Origin: Lactovum sp047974165
GTDB taxonomy: Bacteria > Bacillota > Bacilli > Lactobacillales > Streptococcaceae
Length of the DNA stretch: 60,678 nt
Assembly (NCBI GenBank): GCA_047974165.1
Contig: JBKECB010000025.1
Span: 1-60,678 of the forward strand
Reading direction: 5' to 3'
In this document: in pieces, positions 50,358 to 60,315 of the stretch
Position numbering within the stretch: the first letter of the stretch is position 1
Layout of the letters: every line of letters begins with the position of its first letter
Made by a program: the position numbers and the translations under genes
The notes under the pieces: generated by a model
The model's input: only the letters and a program-made list of their open reading frames with translations
Database searches by the model: none
Told to the model about the DNA's origin: nothing

Positions 50358-53132
50358 TTAAAAATCAAAGGATTTTAACTCTGGAAATTCTGATCGAACA
50401 ATATCGATGCAGTGATTACATAACATTGAAAATTCTGAATTCTCACCTACCGTTATGTCTAAACGACGACATCTTTCACAGACTTCTCCTTGAGCTTTTT
50501 CAACTAAAATCGAGAGATTTTCAAATTTTAATGCTTCCTCAGGAAGATTTTTTTCTTCTGAAAATTCAAAATCTGAAACAATAAGAAGACGTGCAATATT
50601 TTCATCTAAGTCTTTGAAAACTTGGCTTACAGAAGAATCTGCAAAAACTGTTACTTTAGCCTCTTGTGAGCGCCCAATTAATTTTTCCTCTCTCGCATTT
50701 TCTAAAGCTTTTAGAACCTGATCACGGAAAATCATGAAGTTTTCCCAATTTTCTTCTAAACTTATCTGATCTGAATACTCTTGTGCTTGAGGTAACTCAG
50801 ATAAATAAGCAAATTCTTCTTTCTCTGTTAAATAAGACCAAACTTCTTCAGAGGTATGCGGAAGTATTGGAACTAAGAGCTTCGTCAAATCCACAAGGAT
50901 TTTATGAAAAACAGTCTGCATGCCCCGTCTTTCACTTGAATTTGCCTTTTCAATATAAACAATATCTTTAGCAAAATCTAAATAAAATCCAGATAAATCT
51001 GTTAAAAAGTTTGTAATTTCCTTATAAACCATCATAAAGTTATAAGAATCATAAGCTTGATGAATTTTTCCTACAAGCTTACTGAATTTTACAAGACTAT
51101 ATTTGTCTACAGATGATAAGTCCTCAAAGTTAATTGTGTCTGTATCTACTGTAAAATCAAAGCTATTTGCAATTAAGAAGCGTAAACTATTTCTTATTTT
51201 TTTATACTGCTCTGCCACTTGATTTAAAATTTCCATAGAGACACGTACATCAGACTCATAATCTACAGAAGCCACCCACAAGCGTAAAATATCTGCACCT
51301 AATTTCTTTGTCACTTCGCTTGGTAAAATAACATTTCCTAATGATTTTGACATTTTACGTCCCTTGCCATCTAGGACAAAGCCTTGTGATAAGACAGCTT
51401 TATAAGGAGCAATTCCATTAACTGCAACTGATGTTGTAATCGAACTATTAAACCAACCACGATATTGATCTGATCCTTCTAAATAAAGGTCTGATGGGTA
51501 TGAGAGTTCTGAACGTCCATTTAAAACACCATTCCAACTTGATCCTGAATCAAACCAGACATCCATAATATCAGTTTCTTTTGTAAAAATACCATTTGGA
51601 GAGGATGGATGAGAAAATCCTTCAGGCAATAAATCCTTAGCTTCACGTTCAAACCAAACCTTAGATCCAAATTCTTCGAATAATGAAGCAACATATTCTA
51701 TTGTTTCAGAGCTAATAATTGCAGATCCATCTTCAGCATAAAAGATAGGTAAAGGCAGGCCCCAAGCACGTTGACGACTGATTACCCAATCTCCACGGTC
51801 ACGAACCATATTATAAAGACGTGTCTTCCCCCAAGGAATCACCCAGTTTACTTTTTCAATTTCTTCTAAAATATTTTCTCTAAAATCATCAATTGATGCA
51901 AACCATTGCGGCAGTGCACGATAAATAACAGGTTTTTTTGTACGCCAATCATGTGGGTAGCTATGAATAAAACTTTCAAAGCTTAAAAGAGCTGATCCAG
52001 AATTTAATTTTTCAAGTACCTCTTCTTGAACCTTAGCATAAAATTTCCCTTCAAATCCCTCTGCTTCTTCTGTAAAAAATCCTTGATCATCGATATCCTC
52101 AATAACAGGAAGCTTATACTTTCTAGAATAAAAGTAGTCATCTTCACCATGACTTGGCGAACTATGTACGAGACCTGTTCCTGAATCTAATGTCACATAA
52201 TCTGCAAGCATCACAAGAGAAGCACGGTCATAAAATGGATGTTTCATTTTCATCTCTTCAAGTTCAGATCCTTTTATTGTTTGAAGAACTTCAAAACTAT
52301 CCCAAGATAATTTTTCTGAAATTTTTTCAACTAAATCTTTTGCTACTAAAAATTTACGATTTTGAACTTTAACAAGAATATAGTCAAATTCTGGATGAAC
52401 AAAAATTCCACGGTTAGATGGGAGTGTCCATGCTGTTGTTGTCCAAATAATAAATTCTGTATCTTCTGGAAGCTTTCCTTTAACATCCATTGCTTTAAAA
52501 GCAATATAAAGAGAAGGTGACTCCACATCAGCATACTCAATCTCTGCTTCAGCTAATGAACTCTCCGAAGAAGGTGACCAATAAATTGGCTTTGCCCCTC
52601 TATAAATATAACCTTTTTCTGCCATTGCTCCAAATACACGAACCTGTGCTGCCTCATAATCTGGATTTAAGGTAATATACGGATTTTCCCAATCAGCTAA
52701 AACACCTAAAGACTTAAAATCTGTACGTTGTAAATCAACCTGTGATAAGGCGTAATCACGACAAAGATCAAGATATTCTGCTCTTGGAATTTCCTTGCGC
52801 TTCACTCCTTGCTTAGTCAATTGTTGCTCAATAGGTAAACCATGTGTATCCCAACCTGGAATATAAGGAGAGAAAAAACCTGACATTGATTTATAACGTG
52901 TAATAATATCTTTAGAAATTTTATTTAAAGAATGCCCAACATGAATATTTCCATTTGCATATGGAGGACCATCATGTAAGATAAAAGGAGGCTTTCCTTT
53001 ATTTATTTCTTGTCGTTTTTGATATAAGTCAGCTGCTTGCCAAAGCTCTTGTAATTTTGGCTCTTTTGTTGGAAGTCCTGCACGCATCGGAAAGTCTGTC
53101 TTTCCTAAATGTAAACTATCCTTAATTTTCAT
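50358..53132 (-). CDS. ileS: Isoleucyl-tRNA synthetase
   Basis: The 924-residue class I synthetase has the HIGH-type motif GNIHVGH at 61-67 and KMSKS near 592, with the editing domain between (WTTTAWTLPSNRGI near 230). A C-terminal zinc site is visible as CERCRR and CNHC. It charges tRNA-Ile. Expression is controlled by a T-box leader just upstream. It follows the cell division cluster, as in Lactococcus and Streptococcus. Confidence 0.96.
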   Translation of the reverse strand: MKIKDSLHLGKTDFPMRAGLPTKEPKLQELWQAADLYQKRQEINKGKPPFILHDGPPYANGNIHVGHSLNKISKDIITRYKSMSGFFSPYIPGWDTHGLPIEQQLTKQGVKRKEIPRAEYLDLCRDYALSQVDLQRTDFKSLGVLADWENPYITLNPDYEAAQVRVFGAMAEKGYIYRGAKPIYWSPSSESSLAEAEIEYADVESPSLYIAFKAMDVKGKLPEDTEFIIWTTTAWTLPSNRGIFVHPEFDYILVKVQNRKFLVAKDLVEKISEKLSWDSFEVLQTIKGSELEEMKMKHPFYDRASLVMLADYVTLDSGTGLVHSSPSHGEDDYFYSRKYKLPVIEDIDDQGFFTEEAEGFEGKFYAKVQEEVLEKLNSGSALLSFESFIHSYPHDWRTKKPVIYRALPQWFASIDDFRENILEEIEKVNWVIPWGKTRLYNMVRDRGDWVISRQRAWGLPLPIFYAEDGSAIISSETIEYVASLFEEFGSKVWFEREAKDLLPEGFSHPSSPNGIFTKETDIMDVWFDSGSSWNGVLNGRSELSYPSDLYLEGSDQYRGWFNSSITTSVAVNGIAPYKAVLSQGFVLDGKGRKMSKSLGNVILPSEVTKKLGADILRLWVASVDYESDVRVSMEILNQVAEQYKKIRNSLRFLIANSFDFTVDTDTINFEDLSSVDKYSLVKFSKLVGKIHQAYDSYNFMMVYKEITNFLTDLSGFYLDFAKDIVYIEKANSSERRGMQTVFHKILVDLTKLLVPILPHTSEEVWSYLTEKEEFAYLSELPQAQEYSDQISLEENWENFMIFRDQVLKALENAREEKLIGRSQEAKVTVFADSSVSQVFKDLDENIARLLIVSDFEFSEEKNLPEEALKFENLSILVEKAQGEVCERCRRLDITVGENSEFSMLCNHCIDIVRSEFPELKSFDF

Positions 53133-53155
53133 ATTATTTCTCCTCTTCTAAAATT

Positions 53156-53372
53156 AAAAAAATAACACGCTTCTTCGAAAGGACGAAAAAACCGTGTTAC
53201 CACCTTTATTTATTTTACTTTTGTAAAACCTCAACTCCGTAACGTGGAAAGACGCTTCAACTTACTTATATTCAGTATCAGATAATGAGTTAGATGATAA
53301 ATTTATTTGAGAGACTATGGCACTTCCATCCTCTGCCACTTGCTATAAGTATCAAATAAATCCTTGTTCTAT
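53156..53372 (-). promoter_or_regulatory. T-box leader of ileS
   Basis: The leader contains the T-box sequence AAGGTGGTAACACGG (53206-53192 on the minus strand) followed by a terminator AACACG...CGTGTT (53198-53164) and a T tract. The T-box bases pair instead with the terminator loop side (AAAGG with CCTTT) to form the antiterminator. Upstream elements include GGCAGAGGATGGAAGTGCC, like a stem I apex. Uncharged tRNA-Ile should stabilise the antiterminator. The specifier codon was not assigned with confidence. The leader starts right at the divIVA stop codon. Confidence 0.85.
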
Positions 53373-54364
53373 CTATTGTTATTATTTGTAGAAAAATTAA
53401 CAGTCCCACCTAAATTAACCGTAGAGTCTGCTGAATTTTCTTTTGCTACTTGATAATGAGACTGTGCATTTAATTGTTGTGCCGATACACCTTGAGCATT
53501 AATTGCTTGATTTGAAGTAGTTCGTGCAACTGAAGCTGGTGTATTATTTTGCGCGTTTAAGTTACTCTTAATGTGAGGTTGTGAACGATAATTGGCAATA
53601 TCTTGTGAATTCATTTTATTCTCAATATTTTCAATAATAGGTTCTAATTTAACTTCAGAATCAGCTTTAAAACTTACTAACTCTTGTTCTTGAGACACAG
53701 GCTGTGAGTTTGGATTAAGAGCTTGAGCAAAACTATCTAATGTTTCTTCTGATTTTTCTCCGCTACGTTGAATAACTTCTCCACGTTCATTAACCGGAAG
53801 AAAATGTTGATTGGTATGCTCAATAATTTCACGAAGCTTTTCTTCTGTATCTCCAACATAAATCGGTGAAGGGCGTAAAATTTCCTCCCAATCACTTGAT
53901 TTAATACTTGCCAACTGTCCTTCTATAAGCATTGTCGTCCGTTGATAATAATTTCTCATCCCCCGCTTAAGCTCATCTGACTCATTAACTAAACGTCGTG
54001 CTTCATCATAAGTATCTCTTAGAATTTTACGTGCTTCACGATGTGTTTTCTCCAAAGTTTGCTCTGCACGTTGTGAAGCTTCTTGGCGAATACGTGTCGC
54101 ATTTGCTTCTGCTTGAGACTTGACATTATCAGCTGTTTCTTGAGCAATGATGATTGAGCGATTAAGCGACTCTTTCATATTTGTAAAATCAGAAAGTCGC
54201 TCATTCATTGATTTTATTTCACGCTCCTGATTTTTTATCTTTTGTGCCATTTCTTCATAGTCCTTGATAACAATTTCCAAAAACTCATCAACTTCTTGAC
54301 GATCATAGCCTCTCATTTTTTGAGAAAAAGTCTTATTAACTACATCTAAGCTACTTAATGTCAT
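53369..54364 (-). CDS. divIVA: DivIVA, septum and pole marker
   Basis: The 331-residue protein starts with the conserved membrane-binding region (LSSLDVVNKTFSQKMRGYDRQEVDEFLEIV, about 3-32), then a coiled coil to about residue 135, and a long Gln/Ser/Asn-rich tail that ends in NNNN. It binds curved membrane at the division site and organises wall synthesis. It is last in the ftsA-ftsZ cluster. Confidence 0.93.
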   Translation of the reverse strand: MTLSSLDVVNKTFSQKMRGYDRQEVDEFLEIVIKDYEEMAQKIKNQEREIKSMNERLSDFTNMKESLNRSIIIAQETADNVKSQAEANATRIRQEASQRAEQTLEKTHREARKILRDTYDEARRLVNESDELKRGMRNYYQRTTMLIEGQLASIKSSDWEEILRPSPIYVGDTEEKLREIIEHTNQHFLPVNERGEVIQRSGEKSEETLDSFAQALNPNSQPVSQEQELVSFKADSEVKLEPIIENIENKMNSQDIANYRSQPHIKSNLNAQNNTPASVARTTSNQAINAQGVSAQQLNAQSHYQVAKENSADSTVNLGGTVNFSTNNNNR

Positions 54365-54366
54365 TA

Positions 54367-55155
54367 CTACCTTCCTTTTTGGTTGATTATTTTTTCAATT
54401 TCAACCTTTATCTTATCTTTTTTTGTAAAGCCAAGTTCATTTATAATTTTTATTCTACCAAGTCCACGAATTGAAATCAAATCATTTATCTTAATAAAAA
54501 AATCATTTTTTAGACTTTCAGCATAATTTACTCGTACACGTCTTGATTTTATTAAATTTACTGCTGCAGTTCTTGAAATTTTTAAACTTGTTGCAATTAT
54601 CTGGTCCAATCTCATTGTCTGAACCAAGATAATAGTTGATACTATTTTTTCCTCATTAGAAATAACTTCAGAACTAGGTATTTCTCTTAATTTGACTGAT
54701 ATTTTTCCAATCTTTTGAATACTTTCTTGAAAGTAAGATAACAAAGAACGATTCAAATAAATTTGAACTCTCTTTCCAAAGATAAGAATATCTCCAAGCT
54801 CATGCCTTTCAAGCCCCGTTTCATGAATAAACGCTCCTAACACTTGTCGGTGTTCTAACTCTCCAAATTTACTTGAATAAATAACCTCACAAAGTGAAAC
54901 ATTAAAATGTTCCTCTAAAATAACATCTTCTTTATTTGCGATAATAACTCTTGCATAGTCAGCATTTTGAGGAAATTGTTGATAAATCAAAGACTGTTGC
55001 CTAACAATTGATTTAACAATTTCTCGTTCTCTAGGATTTAAAAACTTACTACAATAAAATTTCCTTTGCTCCGCTTGACTTATCCAATCAAAAACTTGAT
55101 CAATAAAACTTTTTTCTGAATCTAGAAAATGCTGATAAATAGAATTCTTTTTCAT
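54367..55155 (-). CDS. ylmH: YlmH, S4-domain RNA-binding protein
   Basis: The 262-residue protein has a C-terminal S4 domain (about residues 183-245, beginning MRLDQIIATSLKISRTAAVNLI and VRVNY). The N-terminal part matches YlmH. In Bacillus it helps ribosomes with nascent-chain problems; a division role is suggested only by gene position. Its start directly abuts the yggT stop without a ribosome site, indicating translational coupling. Confidence 0.9.
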   Translation of the reverse strand: MKKNSIYQHFLDSEKSFIDQVFDWISQAEQRKFYCSKFLNPREREIVKSIVRQQSLIYQQFPQNADYARVIIANKEDVILEEHFNVSLCEVIYSSKFGELEHRQVLGAFIHETGLERHELGDILIFGKRVQIYLNRSLLSYFQESIQKIGKISVKLREIPSSEVISNEEKIVSTIILVQTMRLDQIIATSLKISRTAAVNLIKSRRVRVNYAESLKNDFFIKINDLISIRGLGRIKIINELGFTKKDKIKVEIEKIINQKGR

Positions 55156-55401
55156 TTAAAAAAATATAAATAAAAACCTTTGAATCGCTAATAAGCTTAT
55201 AACTGCAAGATAAATTTTAAAATCAAAAATTCCGATTCTTGTCGGAATACGATCAAATATGCTTAAGTATGGCTCAGCTAAGCGTTCAATAAAATTAGCA
55301 AAGGAACTTTGTCTCATTGTTGGAAACCAAGACAAAATTGCATAAATAAATAAAATAAATATATATCCTCTAATGAAATAGTATATTAAACTTATAATCA
55401 T
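55156..55401 (-). CDS. YggT family membrane protein (YlmG)
   Basis: The 81-residue protein has two membrane helices separated by the family segment SWFPTMRQSSFANFIERLAEPYLSIFDRIPTRIGIFD. Its role in bacteria is unclear; it is regularly next to sepF in Gram-positive division clusters. The start is 2 bp after the sepF stop. Confidence 0.9.
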   Translation of the reverse strand: MIISLIYYFIRGYIFILFIYAILSWFPTMRQSSFANFIERLAEPYLSIFDRIPTRIGIFDFKIYLAVISLLAIQRFLFIFF

Positions 55402-55402
55402 C

Positions 55403-56116
55403 TTAATTTACCATAAAGTCCATTCCTTCAAACCCTTGGCTTGCACCAAGAGAGAGTGCACTTTCTCTTGCCCTTTCCACATCTACTCCAGTAGGTGTTA
55501 CTAAATAAGACGAACCACCAATACTCTCGATTTCCCCTTCTAAAACAAAAACAACACCTGTCAAAAAATCAATAGATCGTCTTGCTTGCTGATCTCCCAT
55601 ATTTTTAAAATTCACAATAATCGTTATTCCTGACCTTAAAGTATTTGCCATGTCCGTAATTTCTGAATAAGCATGTGGTGTTACCATTGAGATTTTCGAA
55701 CTTGATACAGCACCTACTGTTGCACGAGTCAAAACAGTCGATTGTGGATTGGCTTTACTTACATAAGCAGGATTAATTCCTGAATTCCCTCCCATTGATC
55801 GATGAACATTTGAAGGCGAAGGAACATGTTGTTGAACTGGTCTTGCTCCTGTACCCACACCAATCGGTCTTGCCACTTGTTGCATGGTTCGCTGTTGTGC
55901 TGTTCGTTGCTGTGCACTTGGTTGTGAAATTACTGGTTGTGATGGTACTTGAGGAGGTGTACGTTGTGGTCCAGAATATATATTTGTATTTATTTTTTTC
56001 GAATTGACTGTCGATGACCTTGGAGCAGGATGGTTCTCAAAAACTTCATCATCCTCGTCATAGTCATCTTCGATGAAATAGTTTCGTAGTTTATCAAATT
56101 GGTCACGTAACCCCAT
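55403..56116 (-). CDS. sepF: SepF, FtsZ-associated septum protein
   Basis: The 237-residue protein has an N-terminal membrane-binding helix (MGLRDQFDKLRNYFIEDD), a Gln/Pro/Ser-rich linker (about 30-130) and the SepF domain (about 145-232, RSGITIIVNFKNM and RRSIDFLTGVVFVLEG). It ties FtsZ filaments to the membrane. The linker is longer than in B. subtilis SepF (about 150 residues total). It is in the usual place between yggS and yggT. Confidence 0.93.
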   Translation of the reverse strand: MGLRDQFDKLRNYFIEDDYDEDDEVFENHPAPRSSTVNSKKINTNIYSGPQRTPPQVPSQPVISQPSAQQRTAQQRTMQQVARPIGVGTGARPVQQHVPSPSNVHRSMGGNSGINPAYVSKANPQSTVLTRATVGAVSSSKISMVTPHAYSEITDMANTLRSGITIIVNFKNMGDQQARRSIDFLTGVVFVLEGEIESIGGSSYLVTPTGVDVERARESALSLGASQGFEGMDFMVN

Positions 56117-56130
56117 ACTTGCTCCTTTGA

Positions 56131-56823
56131 TTAGCTAAGATGTATCTCACTTTTTAAGAAGTCACGACCTATTCGAATCATTGTCGCTCCTTGTTTTATA
56201 GCAATTTTATAATCACTCGACATTCCCATACTAAGCTCTGTACAAGGAATGTTCGGTAAGTTCATCTCTTTTATTTTTTCTTTTAGTTGTTTTGCTGTTT
56301 GAAAAATCTTTGTAATTGTTTCCTCATCAGCATTTAATGGTGACATCGTCATAAGACCTATAATCTCGATATTCTCAAGTAGAGAAATTTCTTTTACAAT
56401 TTGTTCTAATTCTTCAGGTAAAAAACCGAGTTTACTTTTTTCACCTGAAATATTAACTTCAAGTAGACAAGAAATTTTATGACTGGCATACTTTGAAATC
56501 TCTTTTGCTAATTTTAACGAATCCAAAGCATGAAAGCAATTAATTGAATTAATTACAGACTTTACCTTTCTTCGTTGAAGATTGCCAATAAAATGCCAAC
56601 GGATATTTTTTAAATCAGATAAAGCTTTTTGTTTTTCTAAAAGTTTATCTACACGATTTTCAGCTAATTCCTTGATACCTATTTCTACAAATTTTCGAGT
56701 CAGTTCTGAATCACTATATTTTGTCACCGCGATCAACTGAACAGAATTTTTCAATCTCCCTGCTTCTTTCTCTGCTTTACGCATTGATACTTGAATTTCA
56801 GCAAGATTCTTTTCTAATATCAT
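56131..56823 (-). CDS. yggS: YggS family pyridoxal phosphate homeostasis protein
   Basis: The 230-residue protein has the PLP lysine in LIAVTKY (K35), ENRVDKLLEKQ near 55, WHFIGNLQRRK near 78 and TELSMGMSSDYKIAIKQGATMIRIG at the C-terminus. It binds PLP without known catalysis and balances B6 and amino acid pools. It starts 4 bp after ftsZ with no ribosome site, so it is probably translated by coupling. Confidence 0.92.
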   Translation of the reverse strand: MILEKNLAEIQVSMRKAEKEAGRLKNSVQLIAVTKYSDSELTRKFVEIGIKELAENRVDKLLEKQKALSDLKNIRWHFIGNLQRRKVKSVINSINCFHALDSLKLAKEISKYASHKISCLLEVNISGEKSKLGFLPEELEQIVKEISLLENIEIIGLMTMSPLNADEETITKIFQTAKQLKEKIKEMNLPNIPCTELSMGMSSDYKIAIKQGATMIRIGRDFLKSEIHLS

Positions 56824-56827
56824 TTTA

Positions 56828-58063
56828 TTAATGATTACGTAAGAAAGGAGGCGTATCTAAATCATCATCAGAACTTGTTGGAAATCCTGTAAAAGTATTG
56901 ATTGGTGTTGTTCTATTTTGTCCAACATTAGATCGATTAGAGCTAGGCTGTGAGCTATCACGTCTTATATCCCAATCTCCAAAAGCACTTGGCTGATTTA
57001 CCCCTTGTAAAAAATCATTGGTCTGTCGTTGTTGATGATTCGGAATAGTTGCATCAAATTGATTATTTCTTGGATTAGTACCCAGTCCTGAAACACGCAT
57101 CAAATCTTCACGAGCAACACCTGTTGCAACGACTGTTACACGTATCTCATCTTTCAAACTTTCATCAACTGATGTTCCTAATAAAATATTAACATCATTG
57201 CCAGCTGCTGATATCACAATTTCTGAAGCATCTTGTGCTTCCGTCAAAGTCATATCCATTCCACCTGTAACATTTAAAAGAACATTTTCTGCACCTTCGA
57301 TTGTTGTTTCAAGTAAGGGGCTATAAATAGCTTTACGTGTAGCTTCAAGAACACGATCTTCTCCTTGAGCCATACCAATTCCCATTAAAGCATCACCTCG
57401 TTTTTCCATGACTGTTTTAACATCAGCAAAATCAAGATTGATCATTCCTGGATTTGTAATTAAATCTGAGATTCCTTGAACTCCTTGGCGTAAAACATTA
57501 TCTGCTTCGCGAAGAGCTTCTGCAAGAGGTGTCTTCTTATCTACAATTTCAAGCAAATTATTATTCGAAATAATTAAGAGTGTATCTACATTTTCACGTA
57601 AATCTTCAATACCTTGAGTTGCAAAATAAGAACGCTTTGAGCCTTCAAAACCAAATGGGCGTGTTACGACTGCAACTGTTAAGGCTCCCATTTCTTGAGC
57701 AACACTTGCAATAACTGGAGCAGCACCAGTACCAGTACCTCCACCCATTCCACAGGTAACAAAAACCATATCCGCACCTCTTAGTGCTTCTGTAATTTGT
57801 TCTGCAGATTCTTCAGCTGCCTTACGTCCTACTTCAGGCTTTGCACCTGCTCCAAGTCCACGAGTTAGCTTAGGGCCTATTTGTATCACACGATCTGCTT
57901 TAGACATACGAAGTGCCTGCACATCTGTATTTGCTGCAATAAATTCAACGCCCGAAACACCTTCTTCAACCATACGGTTAATCGCATTTCCGCCGCCTCC
58001 GCCAACGCCTATTACTTTTATGACTGCGCCGGCTGAGTTTTCTGTATCAAATGAAAATTCCAT
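56828..58063 (-). CDS. ftsZ: FtsZ, tubulin-like division GTPase
   Basis: The 411-residue protein has the GTP-binding tubulin signature GGGTGTG at 107-113, the T7 loop NLDFADVKTVM near 208, and a short conserved tail DDLDTPPFLRNH that binds FtsA and SepF. The linker (about 320-395) is Gln/Asn/Ser-rich. The MEFSF start resembles lactococcal FtsZ. It lies 12 bp after ftsA. Confidence 0.97.
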   Translation of the reverse strand: MEFSFDTENSAGAVIKVIGVGGGGGNAINRMVEEGVSGVEFIAANTDVQALRMSKADRVIQIGPKLTRGLGAGAKPEVGRKAAEESAEQITEALRGADMVFVTCGMGGGTGTGAAPVIASVAQEMGALTVAVVTRPFGFEGSKRSYFATQGIEDLRENVDTLLIISNNNLLEIVDKKTPLAEALREADNVLRQGVQGISDLITNPGMINLDFADVKTVMEKRGDALMGIGMAQGEDRVLEATRKAIYSPLLETTIEGAENVLLNVTGGMDMTLTEAQDASEIVISAAGNDVNILLGTSVDESLKDEIRVTVVATGVAREDLMRVSGLGTNPRNNQFDATIPNHQQRQTNDFLQGVNQPSAFGDWDIRRDSSQPSSNRSNVGQNRTTPINTFTGFPTSSDDDLDTPPFLRNH

Positions 58064-58075
58064 TTTTTCTTCCTA

Positions 58076-59455
58076 TCAGTCAAACATGTTCGTCAGAATA
58101 CCACGGACACGATCAACAATTCCTTCCTTTTCTTCATTTTCAAGTTCAGACTGTGGCTGAGACTGAGTAATTGGGATAAGTTCTTCTTCATATTCAGGAT
58201 AAACTTGTGGAGTATCCATCGGAATATTTAGATTATTAACAACTGGAGCGTCATAACTAGAACCCATAAGATTTGGTGCTGGCTCTGCTGTCTCACCCAT
58301 CACTGCACGTGTAACAAGAACTTCGATATCACTTCTACCACTAACATAATTTACTGTTGAAATCACTTGAGAATATGCTGGATTTCGAAGCCCAACTTCT
58401 GTTGGAACATACAAACGGACATTTTGCTCAAAAATTCTTGTTGCCACTTCAACAATTCCAGGCATTGCAGCAGCACCACCTAATAAAACGACACCACCAG
58501 GATAATCCATCATACGATTTTGTTCTAAATCTTGCCTCACTTTTTCAAAAATTTGAACGACACGTGCTTCAACAATTTGTGAGAGATAATATTCACTTAC
58601 TTGTTCGGGGTCAGCTTTTCCAACCATATCAACTAAGAAGAACTCTTCTTTACTTGCACGCTCCGTTGAGGCTTCGCCATAGTTTAATTTAATATCTTCT
58701 GCTGACTTTATTGAGGTATTTAAAATATCTGAAATATCTTTGGTAATATAGTCACCACCCTCAGGACGCCAATTTACATATTGGATAGCATTATCTTTAA
58801 CTGCTGTTACAGTCGTTTGTCCTGCTCCCAAATCAATCACAATCGTTCCAAACTCACGTTCTTGTTCTGAAAGTACATTTCTTGAGAGAGAAAGTGACGG
58901 TACAATAATATTTCCAACAGTAAAACCAGCTCGTTCCACTGCTCGAATAACATTATGTATCAAGGTTTTAGGACCAGTATAAAGAACACCTTTCATTTCG
59001 AGGCGTACTCCTAACATTCCACGTGGATCCGAAATTTCTGAAAAACCATCTACAATAAATTCTTTAGGTTCTACAGCAATAATTTCACGTTCTGGTACCA
59101 AACCGCGCATTAAAGAATTGGACACAACTTCTAATACGTCATTATCCATTATTTCTTTACTTCCTGTTGATACAGAAATCATTCCCTGACAGGGTTCTAT
59201 TTGTAATTGATTTGCTGGAATTGCAACATTCAGGGTATCAATCACAATACCTGCTTTTTCTTGAGCAGCATTTACCGCTTTACGAATTGACATCGCTGTC
59301 TTTTCGATATCTACAATAATTCCTTTACTCAAGCCTTCTGATTTTGCATTTCCATTACCAATAATGTTTGTTTCACCAGAAATATACTCAGCTACAAGAA
59401 CTTTTATTGTATTTGTACCAATGTCTATTCCAGTATAAAGTCCATTTTTCGCCAT
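58076..59455 (-). CDS. ftsA: FtsA, actin-like division protein
   Basis: The 459-residue protein has the actin-type phosphate 1 motif GIDIGTNTIKV near residue 9, phosphate 2 IDLGAGQTT near 206, and a C-terminal amphipathic helix (VDRVRGILTNMFD) that anchors the Z-ring in the membrane. It opens the cluster ftsA-ftsZ-yggS-sepF-yggT-ylmH-divIVA. The start follows GGAAGGAG. Confidence 0.96.
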   Translation of the reverse strand: MAKNGLYTGIDIGTNTIKVLVAEYISGETNIIGNGNAKSEGLSKGIIVDIEKTAMSIRKAVNAAQEKAGIVIDTLNVAIPANQLQIEPCQGMISVSTGSKEIMDNDVLEVVSNSLMRGLVPEREIIAVEPKEFIVDGFSEISDPRGMLGVRLEMKGVLYTGPKTLIHNVIRAVERAGFTVGNIIVPSLSLSRNVLSEQEREFGTIVIDLGAGQTTVTAVKDNAIQYVNWRPEGGDYITKDISDILNTSIKSAEDIKLNYGEASTERASKEEFFLVDMVGKADPEQVSEYYLSQIVEARVVQIFEKVRQDLEQNRMMDYPGGVVLLGGAAAMPGIVEVATRIFEQNVRLYVPTEVGLRNPAYSQVISTVNYVSGRSDIEVLVTRAVMGETAEPAPNLMGSSYDAPVVNNLNIPMDTPQVYPEYEEELIPITQSQPQSELENEEKEGIVDRVRGILTNMFD

Positions 59456-59519
59456 TAAATGGCTCCTTCCTCACTTGGAGATACTCATATTATTCCAAAT
59501 TAAAATATACTTACGAAAT

Positions 59520-59548
59520 ATTTTACCAAAAAAAATGTAAAAAGTAAA
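59520..59548 (-). promoter_or_regulatory. Promoter of the ftsA division cluster
   Basis: Minus-strand TTTACT, 17 bases and TAAAAT within an extended TGGTAAAAT (-10 at 59520-59525). The leader to ftsA is about 60 bases. Confidence 0.6.
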
Positions 59549-59574
59549 TTTTTACCTTATAAAAGATTACTTTT

Positions 59575-60309
59575 TTACCTTTTCCTAAAAATTTCATACA
59601 TTAAAATACTTGCCGCTACACTCGCATTTAAGCTCTGTACCCTACCTATCATTGGAATTGTAATCATCTCGTCTACTTGTTTCTTTAAAGATGGTGAAAG
59701 TCCTGCACCTTCTGAGCCAATAATTAATGCAATCTTTCCTGAGCTATTCCAATTTTTATAATCTTGTCCTTCCATATCTGTACCAAAAATCCAAAAACCA
59801 GCTTTTTTTAACTTTTCTATCGTCTGAGATAAATTCGTCACACGAATAACTGGAAGATGCTCTAAAGCACCTGTTGATACCTTTACAGCTGTTGCTGTAA
59901 TCCCCACCGAACGGTGCTTCGGAATGATGATTGCATCAACTCCTGTTGCATCGGCTGTCCGTGCAATCGATCCTAGATTATGCGGATCTGTTAGCTCATT
60001 TAAAATTAAAAAAGTTACATTCTCTTTTTCTGAAACTTTTTTTAAACAGTCAGAAAATTCTTGATAAGAAATTTCTGAAACAAAAGCAACAAAACCTTGA
60101 TGAACATTTCCTTCTGTCATTTTCAACAAATTGCTTTTTGACGTCCATTCTATTTTAACATATTTTTCTCTTGCAAGTCCTTTTATTTTCTCAAGATTCT
60201 TTCCACGCAGATCTTCTTGTATATAGAGTTTATTTACTCGGCCATTTTTTAGTGCTTCTACTACTGCATGAACTCCATAAATTAAGTCTGAATTTTTATC
60301 TTTTAGCAT
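59575..60309 (-). CDS. rlmB: TrmH/SpoU-family rRNA 2'-O-methyltransferase (RlmB-like)
   Basis: About 244 residues. An N-terminal substrate-binding domain (IYGVHAVVEALKNGRVNKLYI) is followed by the knotted SPOUT domain: LNELTDPHNLGSIARTADA near residue 100, IIGSEGAGLS near 190, and QSLNASVAASILMYE near 222. It likely methylates a guanosine of 23S rRNA. The ATG at 60309 lies six bases after an extended TGTTATAAT with no ribosome site; the longer frame up to 60348 would include the promoter. Confidence 0.9.
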   Translation of the reverse strand: MLKDKNSDLIYGVHAVVEALKNGRVNKLYIQEDLRGKNLEKIKGLAREKYVKIEWTSKSNLLKMTEGNVHQGFVAFVSEISYQEFSDCLKKVSEKENVTFLILNELTDPHNLGSIARTADATGVDAIIIPKHRSVGITATAVKVSTGALEHLPVIRVTNLSQTIEKLKKAGFWIFGTDMEGQDYKNWNSSGKIALIIGSEGAGLSPSLKKQVDEMITIPMIGRVQSLNASVAASILMYEIFRKR

Positions 60310-60315
60310 ATTTAT

